Of a DNA stretch of 7,348 nt, positions 1-7,348 are shown in pieces. Numbering within the stretch: position 1 is the first letter of the stretch; each line of letters begins with the position of its first letter. The notes under the pieces were generated by a model. It saw only the letters and a list, made by a program, of their open reading frames with translations. It was not told the origin of the DNA and ran no database searches. The position numbers and the translations under genes are program-made. Source of the stretch: Sediminibacterium sp. (GTDB lineage: Bacteria; Bacteroidota; Bacteroidia; Chitinophagales; Chitinophagaceae); the NCBI GenBank assembly GCA_030832695.1, contig JAURIP010000074.1:1-7348 (forward strand), written 5' to 3'.

Positions 1-33
1 GGGCTAAAACAGGCTTTAAACCCTTAATTTTCT
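1..33 (+). terminator. Possible end of a terminator from an upstream gene
   Basis: Positions 1-8 can pair imperfectly with 15-23 (GGG with CCC and TAAA with TTTA, with a small internal mismatch), and a T-rich stretch follows at 24-33. This could be a weak intrinsic terminator of a gene left of the window, or part of a larger one whose 5' arm is cut off. The pairing is poor and the window edge hides the context, so this is a weak call. Confidence 0.2.
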
Positions 34-41
34 TAAGTTTG
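34..41 (+). promoter_or_regulatory. Candidate gyrB promoter, -7 box TAAGTTTG
   Basis: TAAGTTTG matches the Bacteroidota sigma-70 -7 consensus TAnnTTTG exactly and lies 46 bases before the gyrB ATG. No clear -33 TTG is present at the usual 17-23 base spacing, so only half of the promoter is supported. If used, transcription would begin near position 46-50 and give a leader of about 40 nt. There is no Shine-Dalgarno sequence before gyrB, only A/T-rich sequence, as is usual in this phylum. Confidence 0.4.
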
Positions 42-44
42 TAT

Positions 45-57
45 GCATTCGGAATGC
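45..57 (+). other. Short inverted repeat in the gyrB leader
   Basis: GCATT (45-49) and AATGC (53-57) form a 5-bp stem around the loop CGG. It sits just downstream of the -7 box, at or next to the expected transcription start. It has no T tract after it, so it is not a terminator. It could be a small 5' hairpin or an operator-like site, but a stem this short can easily arise by chance. Confidence 0.2.
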
Positions 58-63
58 CTATAA

Positions 64-2067
<2,004 letters not shown>

Positions 2068-2073
2068 AAGTTA

Positions 2074-2083
2074 GTATTAATAC
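2074..2083. repeat. 10-bp perfect palindrome after gyrB
   Basis: GTATTAATAC is a perfect palindrome starting 7 bases after the gyrB stop, followed within a few bases by a run of five T. It could be a weak terminator or a protein-binding site. With an AT-rich core and no loop it would make a poor hairpin, and a 10-bp palindrome is not rare by chance. The rest of the 2068-2184 gap shows no convincing promoter or RNA. Confidence 0.2.
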
Positions 2084-2184
2084 AATTTTTGGCGATTTTA
2101 ACAAAAAACAGCCCTTGAACTCAAATGAATAACAATAAATAACCTACTTTCAATTAGAAATTTTCACTTTAAAATTTATATAAA

Positions 2185-2391
2185 ATGGACACTACAAAAA
2201 TGATTAAAGCGTATTGCTTAAAAACAAAAGAAAAAAATGTACCAATGCTTGACGCTGTCATCACTAGAACTGCAAAAGGCGGTTATATGGCAGGTGGCCA
2301 CGATGGTAAAGGAAATAAAATGGCAGCAATCTTAAGCGAAACTAATGCGCTTAAAGCTATTGCTGACGGAGTGGCTACAAAAGGATTCTAG
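2185..2391 (+). CDS. Small conserved-type protein, DUF5679-like with eroded zinc ligands
   Basis: This is a 68-residue cytoplasmic protein with no signal peptide or membrane segment. Its middle reads YCLKTKEK, then a basic and glycine-rich turn (TAKGGYMAGGHDGKGNKM), then a short hydrophobic strand and an Ala-rich C-terminal helix (LKAIADGVA). From memory, this resembles small DUF5679 zinc-ribbon proteins, whose pattern is YCVKCK, then a GRPATQG-type turn, then CPVCGTKM. Here only the first cysteine (C12) remains: the second position is Thr, and the CxxC knuckle is replaced by Asp/Gly/Lys. That assignment is an inference. Met6 (2200) is an alternative start and would match the usual short N-terminus of such proteins. 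The reading frame is clean, sits between gyrB and a strong terminator, and has an A-rich sequence before its ATG. It may be read through from gyrB or have its own unseen promoter. The function is unknown. Confidence 0.75.
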   Translation: MDTTKMIKAYCLKTKEKNVPMLDAVITRTAKGGYMAGGHDGKGNKMAAILSETNALKAIADGVATKGF

Positions 2392-2429
2392 TTTTACTGG
2401 ATCTTTTTTACACAATTCCAATCTTATTT

Positions 2430-2463
2430 AAAAGCCGCACTCGATGAATTGAGTGCGGCTTTT
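2430..2463. terminator. Two-way intrinsic terminator between convergent genes
   Basis: A perfect 13-bp inverted repeat (2430-2442 with 2451-2463) has a GC-rich core, GCCGCACTC/GAGTGCGGC. It is flanked by A on the left and T on the right, so each strand reads stem then U-run. The 8-base loop can close further by a G-T and an A-T pair, leaving a TGAA tetraloop. It lies 38 bases after the small-protein stop and 27 bases past the mfd stop, so it can end transcription from both sides. Confidence 0.9.
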
Positions 2464-2490
2464 AACATTTTTAGCCCTAACCATTATAAT

Positions 2491-5400
2491 TTATTTGACG
2501 CCCAATACACCAGTATGTATTTTATTTAGTAAGCGATAACATTCACTCATCCCTTTAATGTCCTTGATGATAAGGATAAAGTTTTTGCCTGCTTGTTTAA
2601 AATGCGCAGTGTTCATTGCAGTTTGTGCAAACAATAACAATTGTTTAAAGGTGTCGCTTTCAAAATAAGGTGCATCAGGTCGATTTATAAAAAAACACCT
2701 TACCGTTTCGTCTTTCAAAGTCAATTTTTCAAAACCCAATGCGATGGCAATTCTTCTACACTTAACTGTTGTAAATAAATCTTCCACGGACTTAGGCATC
2801 GGACCAAATCGATCTACCATTTCCCCATGTAGCAAATCTAATTCTTCGTCATTTTCAGATTGATCCAATCTTGTATATAAGGATAAGCGCTCTCCAATAC
2901 TTTCAACATAAATATCTGGAATCATAATTTCCAAGTCGGTATCAATCGTACAATCTTGCACATAATCATCCTGCTTGCTAATTTCTTCCTGGAACAATTC
3001 TTTAAAATCAGATCTTTTTAATTCTCTTACTGCTTCTGCTAAAATTTTCTGATACATTTCAAATCCAATCTCCACCATAAAACCACTTTGCTCGCCGCCT
3101 AATAAATTACCAGCACCACGAATGTCCAAATCACGCATTGCAATTTGAAATCCACTACCAAGTTCACTAAACTGTTCTAAGGTTTGTAATCTTTTTCTAG
3201 AATCATCAGGCAAAGTGCTAATGGGCGGCGCTAATAAATAACAAAATGCTTTTTTATTACTTCGGCCTACCCTTCCCCTTAATTGGTGCAAATCACTTAA
3301 GCCAAATTGATGTGCATTGTTAATGATGATGGTATTTACATTGGCAATGTCCACCCCACTTTCGACAATATTAGTACACACCAACACGTCATATCTTTTT
3401 TCAATAAAATCTAATATTTTTTCTTCCAATTGATGCCCTTCTAATTGACCATGCGCGAATCCAATACTTAAATCTGGGCATAAGCGCTGAATAATCGCGC
3501 ACATTTCCGACAAGCCTTGCACCCGATTATGAATAAAAAATACCTGTCCGCCGCGTTCTGCTTCGTAATAAATGGCTTCGCGAATGATATCCTCATTAAA
3601 CACCTGTACTTCCGTATGAATGGGTTGCCTATTGGCAGGTGGTGTATTAATAATACTTAAATCGCGCGCGCCCATTAAACTAAAATGTAAAGTTCTTGGA
3701 ATGGGTGTTGCTGTTAATGTTAAACAATCAACCGTCGCTCTTAAAGTTTTTAATTTTTCCTTATGGCCTACCCCAAATTTTTGTTCTTCATCAATAATCA
3801 TTAAACCCAAATCCTTAAACACCACATCCTTTCCTAAAATACCATGGGTGCCCACTAAAATATCCACCTTACCTTGTTTTACTTTTTCAATGGTTTCCTT
3901 TTTTTGCGCAGCGGATTTAAACCTGTTTAAATAATCAACTGTAATGGGAAAATCCTTTAAGCGATCCACAAATGTTTTGTAATGTTGAAATGCTAAAATT
4001 GTAGTAGGCACCAAAAGTGCTACCTGCTTTCCATCAATGGCTGCTTTAAATGCTGCCCTAATTGCTACTTCCGTTTTGCCAAAGCCCACATCTCCACAAA
4101 CCAATCTGTCCATGGGCGAAGGTGTTTCCATATCCTTTTTTACATCGGCTATTGCCTTTGCTTGATCCAAAGTTTCTTCATAAATAAACGAGGCTTCTAA
4201 TTCATATTGCATGTAGTTATCCGGCGTAAACGCAAACCCAGCTTGTGCTTTACGTTGTGCATACAACTTAATCAAATCAAATGCAATCTCCTTCACCTTT
4301 GCTTTTGTTTTGTCTTTTAACTTTACCCAAGCATCGGAACCTAACTTATTAATTTTAGGAGGCGCCCCTTCCTTTCCAGTATATTTTGAAATTTTATGTA
4401 GTGAATTTATATTCACATATAATATATCACTGTCCTTATATATAATCCTGACCGCTTCCTGCATTAAACCATTTACGTCAATTTTTTGGAGTCCACTATA
4501 TACACCTACCCCATGGTCAATATGCGTAACATAATCGCCAGGTTGCATATCACGCAATGTTCTAAGCGTGATGGCCTTACTTTTACTATAGGCCTGCTTT
4601 ACTTTGTATTTGTGATAGCGTTGAAATATTTGATGATCCGTATAACAAACAATTTTATGATCATGATCAATAAACCCTTCATGAATATTTTTAACAACAG
4701 GTGTAAATTGTATTTCTGTTTTTAAATCTGTGAAGATAGCGTGTAAACGTTCCAATTGTTTTGCTTGCTCTGCAAAAATAAATAAGGCGTACCCCTTTTT
4801 TTCAAGTTCCTGCAAGTTGGCAATCAGCAATTGAAATTGTCGATTAAAGCTAGGTTGCACTTGGGTGTTAAATGAAATGACCTCCTTTGCAATATTTGCC
4901 TGAAACCCCCATTCTATGATGGTACTATTCAACAAAGAAGCCTCTGCATTTTCAACAGTATCAAAATCATCTAATTGGGTATGTTTGATATGCGCATCGC
5001 CTAATTCAATTGGTTTATTATTTGCAGTATGCGTTAAAAAATCATTCAAGGACTCCCATTGATCCATCCCACGTTGCTTAATTACATTCCAATCCTTCAC
5101 CCAAAGAATAGTGTTACTATTCATAAATTCAATGAGTGGTATTTTTTCAGTATCCTCAAATTGGGTGGTTACGTTTGGAATAATGTTTACTTGTAATAAT
5201 TTACGTTCACTCAATTGCGTTGCAGGATCAAACAAGCGAATACTATCCACCTCTTCGCCAAACAATTCAATACGATAAGGCTTTTCATTGCCAAAAGAAT
5301 AAATATCAAAAATACCGCCCCTAAGTGCAAACTGCCCTGGCTCATATACAAAATCGGTTCGTTCAAAACCATAGTCAATAAATTGCTGCATCATTGCATT

Positions 5401-5883
5401 CAAATCAATACTATCATTAGTTTTAATTTGAATGATATTTTTTTGTAAGGTTTTAGGAAGAATCACTTTTTCAAAAAGCGCTTCCGGATAGGTCACAATA
5501 ATTTTTTTATTTCCGCCCATTGAAATTTTAGTCAATGCTTCAGTTCGCAACATCACATGCGAAGGATTTAAAAAATTAAAATTATGTGGTGTTTTGAAAG
5601 AGGAAGGGAAATAAAACAAATCCATCGCCTCCGTCACACTTTCAATGGAATTAAAAAAATACGCAGCTTCCTCGGCATCATTTAATACAACAATATGATT
5701 CCACTGATTCGTTTTCTCATGCGTAAAAATAGTTTGTAAAACAAAAGCGGGGACCGATCCATTGAGGTGCTGTAAGAAAATTTGAAAAGGACTTTTTTGC
5801 GTTTCGGACATAGCTATCCTGTCCGCCAAAGAATTTAGGAGGGGGGATACATTAAACCGTTCAAACAAGGATTGCTCATTCAT
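2491..5883 (-). CDS. mfd: Transcription-repair coupling factor Mfd (DNA translocase)
   Basis: Mfd uses ATP to push stalled RNA polymerase off damaged DNA and recruits UvrA for nucleotide excision repair. The 1130-aa length fits the family (E. coli 1148). The N-terminal third is the UvrB-like module, including the conserved LRGGIFDIYSFG region and YRIELFGEEVDSIR. The RNA polymerase interaction domain begins around residue 449 with GDYVTHIDHGVGVY. The RecG-like translocase has Walker A GDVGFGKT (K603), the Walker B box DEEQ (698-701), TATPIPRTL, and motif VI QLRGRVGR (869-874). The TRG region LDIRGAGNLLGGEQSG has R922. The C-terminal TRCF domain follows, with SIGERLSLYTRL and MVDRFGPMP. No catalytic motif is missing. 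The ATG at 5883 is used because the protein N-terminus then has a normal length; Met25 (5811) is a less likely alternative. No Shine-Dalgarno site is visible. The gene converges on the small protein after gyrB and lies 30 bp after a lipoprotein gene on the same strand. Confidence 0.98.
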   Translation of the reverse strand: MNEQSLFERFNVSPLLNSLADRIAMSETQKSPFQIFLQHLNGSVPAFVLQTIFTHEKTNQWNHIVVLNDAEEAAYFFNSIESVTEAMDLFYFPSSFKTPHNFNFLNPSHVMLRTEALTKISMGGNKKIIVTYPEALFEKVILPKTLQKNIIQIKTNDSIDLNAMMQQFIDYGFERTDFVYEPGQFALRGGIFDIYSFGNEKPYRIELFGEEVDSIRLFDPATQLSERKLLQVNIIPNVTTQFEDTEKIPLIEFMNSNTILWVKDWNVIKQRGMDQWESLNDFLTHTANNKPIELGDAHIKHTQLDDFDTVENAEASLLNSTIIEWGFQANIAKEVISFNTQVQPSFNRQFQLLIANLQELEKKGYALFIFAEQAKQLERLHAIFTDLKTEIQFTPVVKNIHEGFIDHDHKIVCYTDHQIFQRYHKYKVKQAYSKSKAITLRTLRDMQPGDYVTHIDHGVGVYSGLQKIDVNGLMQEAVRIIYKDSDILYVNINSLHKISKYTGKEGAPPKINKLGSDAWVKLKDKTKAKVKEIAFDLIKLYAQRKAQAGFAFTPDNYMQYELEASFIYEETLDQAKAIADVKKDMETPSPMDRLVCGDVGFGKTEVAIRAAFKAAIDGKQVALLVPTTILAFQHYKTFVDRLKDFPITVDYLNRFKSAAQKKETIEKVKQGKVDILVGTHGILGKDVVFKDLGLMIIDEEQKFGVGHKEKLKTLRATVDCLTLTATPIPRTLHFSLMGARDLSIINTPPANRQPIHTEVQVFNEDIIREAIYYEAERGGQVFFIHNRVQGLSEMCAIIQRLCPDLSIGFAHGQLEGHQLEEKILDFIEKRYDVLVCTNIVESGVDIANVNTIIINNAHQFGLSDLHQLRGRVGRSNKKAFCYLLAPPISTLPDDSRKRLQTLEQFSELGSGFQIAMRDLDIRGAGNLLGGEQSGFMVEIGFEMYQKILAEAVRELKRSDFKELFQEEISKQDDYVQDCTIDTDLEIMIPDIYVESIGERLSLYTRLDQSENDEELDLLHGEMVDRFGPMPKSVEDLFTTVKCRRIAIALGFEKLTLKDETVRCFFINRPDAPYFESDTFKQLLLFAQTAMNTAHFKQAGKNFILIIKDIKGMSECYRLLNKIHTGVLGVK

Positions 5884-5894
5884 ACATCACGCTA

Positions 5895-5902
5895 CAAAGA
5901 TA
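5895..5902 (-). promoter_or_regulatory. Candidate mfd promoter, -7 box TATCTTTG
   Basis: On the minus strand TATCTTTG matches TAnnTTTG exactly. Only 11 bases separate it from the mfd ATG, so a transcript started here would have a leader of only a few nucleotides. No TTG is found at the expected -33 spacing. mfd could therefore be transcribed from here, from the lipoprotein promoter further upstream, or from both. Confidence 0.3.
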
Positions 5903-5913
5903 CTATTTCAATG

Positions 5914-6384
5914 CTAATAACTTGCTTTGGCGCTAATAATTACTTCAATGGGCGTAAAGGTTCCCGCAGAAACTTGCACAATGCCTAACTCATTGCGTTG
6001 ATTAAAGCTAGCAGCATAATATCCACCTTCATACCCCACAAAAATGCTATACCTGCCTGGAGCTAAGTTAACTTTAAAATAGCCTAAACTATCAGTAGCA
6101 TAAGACCCAATTAATTGGGTGCTTGGCTGTCGAAATATACTACCGCTTATTTGAGTAGCAGATTGCATACTCGTTGGTTCAAAAACATATAATTGGGTCG
6201 CATATCCAATACCCTTTGAAAAAGTCTTTCCCTTTTGTGGCATTTGATTGCCTTTTTGTTCAAAAATTTGACCTTGAATACCTTGCGCTACTTGTGCTTT
6301 TGATTGTTTTTTAATAGTCAAACATCCCAGTAATAATCCAGCCATTAGCATTAAACCTAAGGTAGTTTTATAAACCCTTTTCAT
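5914..6384 (-). CDS. Predicted lipoprotein with carboxypeptidase-regulatory-like domain
   Basis: This is a 156-residue exported protein. A basic start (MKRVYK) is followed by a hydrophobic stretch ending in the lipobox LLLGC, so Cys21 would be the lipidated N-terminus. The mature part has a short polar linker and then a beta-sandwich: GIQGQIFEQKGNQMP (35-49), GYATQLYVFEPT (60-71), DSLGYFKVNLAPGRYSIFVGYEGGYY (98-123), and a closing strand TFTPIEVII (142-150). The GxV/I strand, the 'D..G.F.v.L.PG.Y' pattern and the GNQMP motif are typical of CarboxypepD_reg-like domains found in many Bacteroidota envelope proteins. Those domains are structural or binding modules, not enzymes. The residue after Cys is Leu, and an SPI-type site near SKA/Q (30/31) is an alternative, so the mature protein might be periplasmic. 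The gene ends 30 bp before mfd and may be cotranscribed with it, but no functional link is evident. The exact role is unknown. Confidence 0.85.
   Translation of the reverse strand: MKRVYKTTLGLMLMAGLLLGCLTIKKQSKAQVAQGIQGQIFEQKGNQMPQKGKTFSKGIGYATQLYVFEPTSMQSATQISGSIFRQPSTQLIGSYATDSLGYFKVNLAPGRYSIFVGYEGGYYAASFNQRNELGIVQVSAGTFTPIEVIISAKASY
6105..6120. repeat. 16-bp perfect palindrome inside the lipoprotein gene
   Basis: ACCCAATTAATTGGGT is identical on both strands. In the reading frame it encodes Thr-Gln-Leu-Ile-Gly at residues 89-93. A further copy of the half site AATTGGGT lies at 6191-6198 in the same gene. Nothing known to me binds this site, and it may be coincidence within a coding region. 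Confidence 0.5.
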
Positions 6385-6395
6385 TGCATTTGCAT
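6381..6395 (-). other. Four-codon open frame overlapping the lipoprotein start
   Basis: On the minus strand, ATG CAA ATG CAA TGA lies directly before the lipoprotein. Its TGA overlaps the lipoprotein ATG as ATGA. It would encode Met-Gln-Met-Gln. It may be a leader minigene that delivers ribosomes to the next start, or simply the result of a repeated TTGCAT sequence on the other strand. There is no Shine-Dalgarno site for either start. Confidence 0.2.
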
Positions 6396-6400
6396 TTGTT

Positions 6401-6434
6401 TAAAGTTACAACAAAATTTAAACAGATTTACAAA
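6401..6434 (-). promoter_or_regulatory. Candidate lipoprotein (and possibly mfd) promoter
   Basis: On the minus strand, TTTG at 6431-6434 is followed, 22 bases later, by TAACTTTA at 6401-6408. This matches the -33 and -7 elements of Bacteroidota promoters except for the last base of TAnnTTTG, and the spacing is within the reported 17-23 range. The -7 box ends 16 bases before the ATG, giving a short leader. A second imperfect box, TAAATTTTG, overlaps at 6412-6420. Confidence 0.3.
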
Positions 6435-6484
6435 CAACTATTAGCTAAAACTGTCGATAGTAAGGGCCTTATAAATCAGTTAAA

Positions 6485-6517
6485 TTGCCAAAAAATAGAT
6501 AATAAATTGTAATTTCG
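6485..6517 (+). promoter_or_regulatory. Weak candidate promoter of the S8 peptidase gene
   Basis: TTG at 6485-6487 and TAATTTCG at 6510-6517 are 22 bases apart. The -7 box differs from TAnnTTTG at one of its fixed positions. It would leave a leader of roughly 30 nt before the ATG at 6554. In such AT-rich sequence a one-mismatch box is easily found by chance, so this is only a suggestion. Confidence 0.2.
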
Positions 6518-6553
6518 AATACTCCTATTATAAGGTTTTATAAAAATACCCGC

Positions 6554-7348
6554 ATGAAAAAATGGCAAATTTGTTTATTGGTTTCGTTTATTTTTTTTCA
6601 ACAAATAAATGCACAGGTTCAAACCAAAAAATTAATACTGTTAAGTACGGCAAAATCATTAGATATTGAATCCCGCGCTTCTTATTCAGATGCATTAATC
6701 AAGGCCAAGGAAAAAAGGTGGCCTTTATTTTATCAAGCCGGAAATAGCCGTCGTTCCTTAATGGGCATTGATGCGGCAGGCATGCCCATTTATTATACAA
6801 GTTTTGCGGATCCTATTCCAGCAATCACAGTCAATACAAATAAACTTTGGCCAACCGCACCTAACGGATTTAATTTAACTGGCGAAAGCGATAGCTTAAC
6901 AAATACTTTTGGTGTTTGGGACCAAGGTGCTGTGCGCACAACGCATATTGAACTGAGAAATAGAATTATTCAAAAGGATAATGCCACTACCGCTTACGAA
7001 CACGGCACGCATGTAATTGGCACGATTATGTCGAAGGGATTGAACCCGTTAGCAAAAGGAATGTCCTATAATTTAAAAGGAGCTTATTCCTATGACTGGA
7101 ATAATGATAATAGTGAAATGTCAGCAGCTGCAGCAAATGGAATGCTTATTTCCAATCACTCCTACGGAATAGTTAGTGGTTGGGATCAAAATAGTGATTC
7201 AGCGGATCGTTGGGAATTCAATGGTAAGTATGATGAAAAGGAAGATTTTAAATTTGGGCTTTACAATTATGAAGCACAGTTACATGATTCCATTATGTAC
7301 AATGCCCCTTTTTATTTAATTGCGAAAGCTGCAGGAAATAATCATGGA
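6554..7348 (+). CDS. Secreted S8 (subtilisin-family) serine peptidase, 3' end missing
   Basis: The 265 visible residues stay open to the window end. The first 20 residues form a signal peptide: MKK, a hydrophobic core, and a likely SPI cleavage after INA before Gln21. A propeptide-like region with ARG/Lys-rich segments follows, to about residue 115. The S8 catalytic Asp is D123 in FGVWDQG, and the catalytic His is H150 in EHGTHVIGTI. SNHSYG (200-205) is the substrate-binding strand in the form seen in many Bacteroidota S8 enzymes, and AAGNN contains the oxyanion-hole Asn, N262. The Ser motif (GTSMA type) must lie beyond the window. Relatives often end in a type IX secretion sorting domain, but this cannot be seen here. 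ATG at 6554 is chosen because it begins directly with a signal peptide. The protein is probably an extracellular or surface protease; the substrate is unknown. It is divergent from the lipoprotein gene. Confidence 0.92.
   Translation, partial: MKKWQICLLVSFIFFQQINAQVQTKKLILLSTAKSLDIESRASYSDALIKAKEKRWPLFYQAGNSRRSLMGIDAAGMPIYYTSFADPIPAITVNTNKLWPTAPNGFNLTGESDSLTNTFGVWDQGAVRTTHIELRNRIIQKDNATTAYEHGTHVIGTIMSKGLNPLAKGMSYNLKGAYSYDWNNDNSEMSAAAANGMLISNHSYGIVSGWDQNSDSADRWEFNGKYDEKEDFKFGLYNYEAQLHDSIMYNAPFYLIAKAAGNNHG

Noticed and set aside
3663..3670. CGCGCGCG run, possible Z-DNA or restriction-site cluster
   Set aside because: It encodes the conserved Gly-Ala-Arg-Asp segment of Mfd with GC-rich codons and is only 8 bases long.
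3620..3934. 104-codon open frame on the plus strand within mfd
   Set aside because: It is antisense to the conserved Mfd translocase motifs and has no family resemblance. The other plus-strand frames at 4310-4534, 4486-4725 and 5215-5448 are rejected for the same reason.
5837..5846. AGGAGGGGGG-like sequence on the plus strand, resembling a strong Shine-Dalgarno site or a slippage tract
   Set aside because: No start codon follows at a useful distance. On the coding strand it is ordinary Ser-Pro-Leu codons of mfd, and six identical bases are too few to argue for phase variation.
2491..5883. RecG helicase as an alternative to Mfd
   Set aside because: The protein has a UvrB-like N-terminus, an RNA polymerase interaction domain and a TRCF C-terminal domain, and is much longer than RecG.
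4971..6198. Four scattered AATTGGGT copies (4973-4980, 5159-5166, 6113-6120, 6191-6198) as a possible repeat family
   Set aside because: All fall in coding sequence and three read as common Gln-Leu codon pairs (the 5159 copy as Thr-Gln-Phe); spacing is irregular and two are in mfd. Only the symmetric copy at 6105-6120 is kept as a finding.

Overview
The window looks like chromosomal DNA from a member of the Bacteroidota, perhaps a Chitinophagaceae-like lineage (the family level is a guess). The DNA is AT-rich and no gene has a convincing Shine-Dalgarno site. Several upstream regions carry the Bacteroidota -7 promoter motif TAnnTTTG or a close variant. GyrB is the short form (659 aa). Two genes encode exported proteins of types common in this phylum.

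Layout. Positions 1-87 are the gyrB upstream region, with an exact TAnnTTTG box. gyrB (88-2067, +) encodes the DNA gyrase ATPase/TOPRIM subunit. A 117-bp gap leads to a 68-aa protein (2185-2391, +) that resembles a small zinc-ribbon family but has lost most of its cysteines. A strong symmetrical hairpin (2430-2463) separates it from the convergent gene mfd (2491-5883, -), the 1130-aa transcription-repair coupling factor. Thirty bases upstream of mfd on the same strand is a 156-aa predicted lipoprotein with a carboxypeptidase-regulatory-like beta-sandwich domain (5914-6384, -). A 169-bp divergent region (6385-6553) then separates it from an exported subtilisin-family (S8) peptidase, which starts at 6554 on the + strand and runs off the window end with 265 residues visible.

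How the genes relate. gyrB and mfd are housekeeping genes of DNA topology and transcription-coupled repair. Their convergent arrangement explains the two-sided terminator. The lipoprotein and the peptidase are envelope or secreted proteins with no obvious link to DNA metabolism, though the lipoprotein may share a transcript with mfd. No gap exceeds 300 bp. I see no rRNA, tRNA, CRISPR array, insertion sequence or phage gene, and no new multi-gene system. The points most worth a second look are the cysteine-depleted small protein after gyrB, the near-leaderless promoter match at mfd, and the small structures around the lipoprotein start and within its gene.
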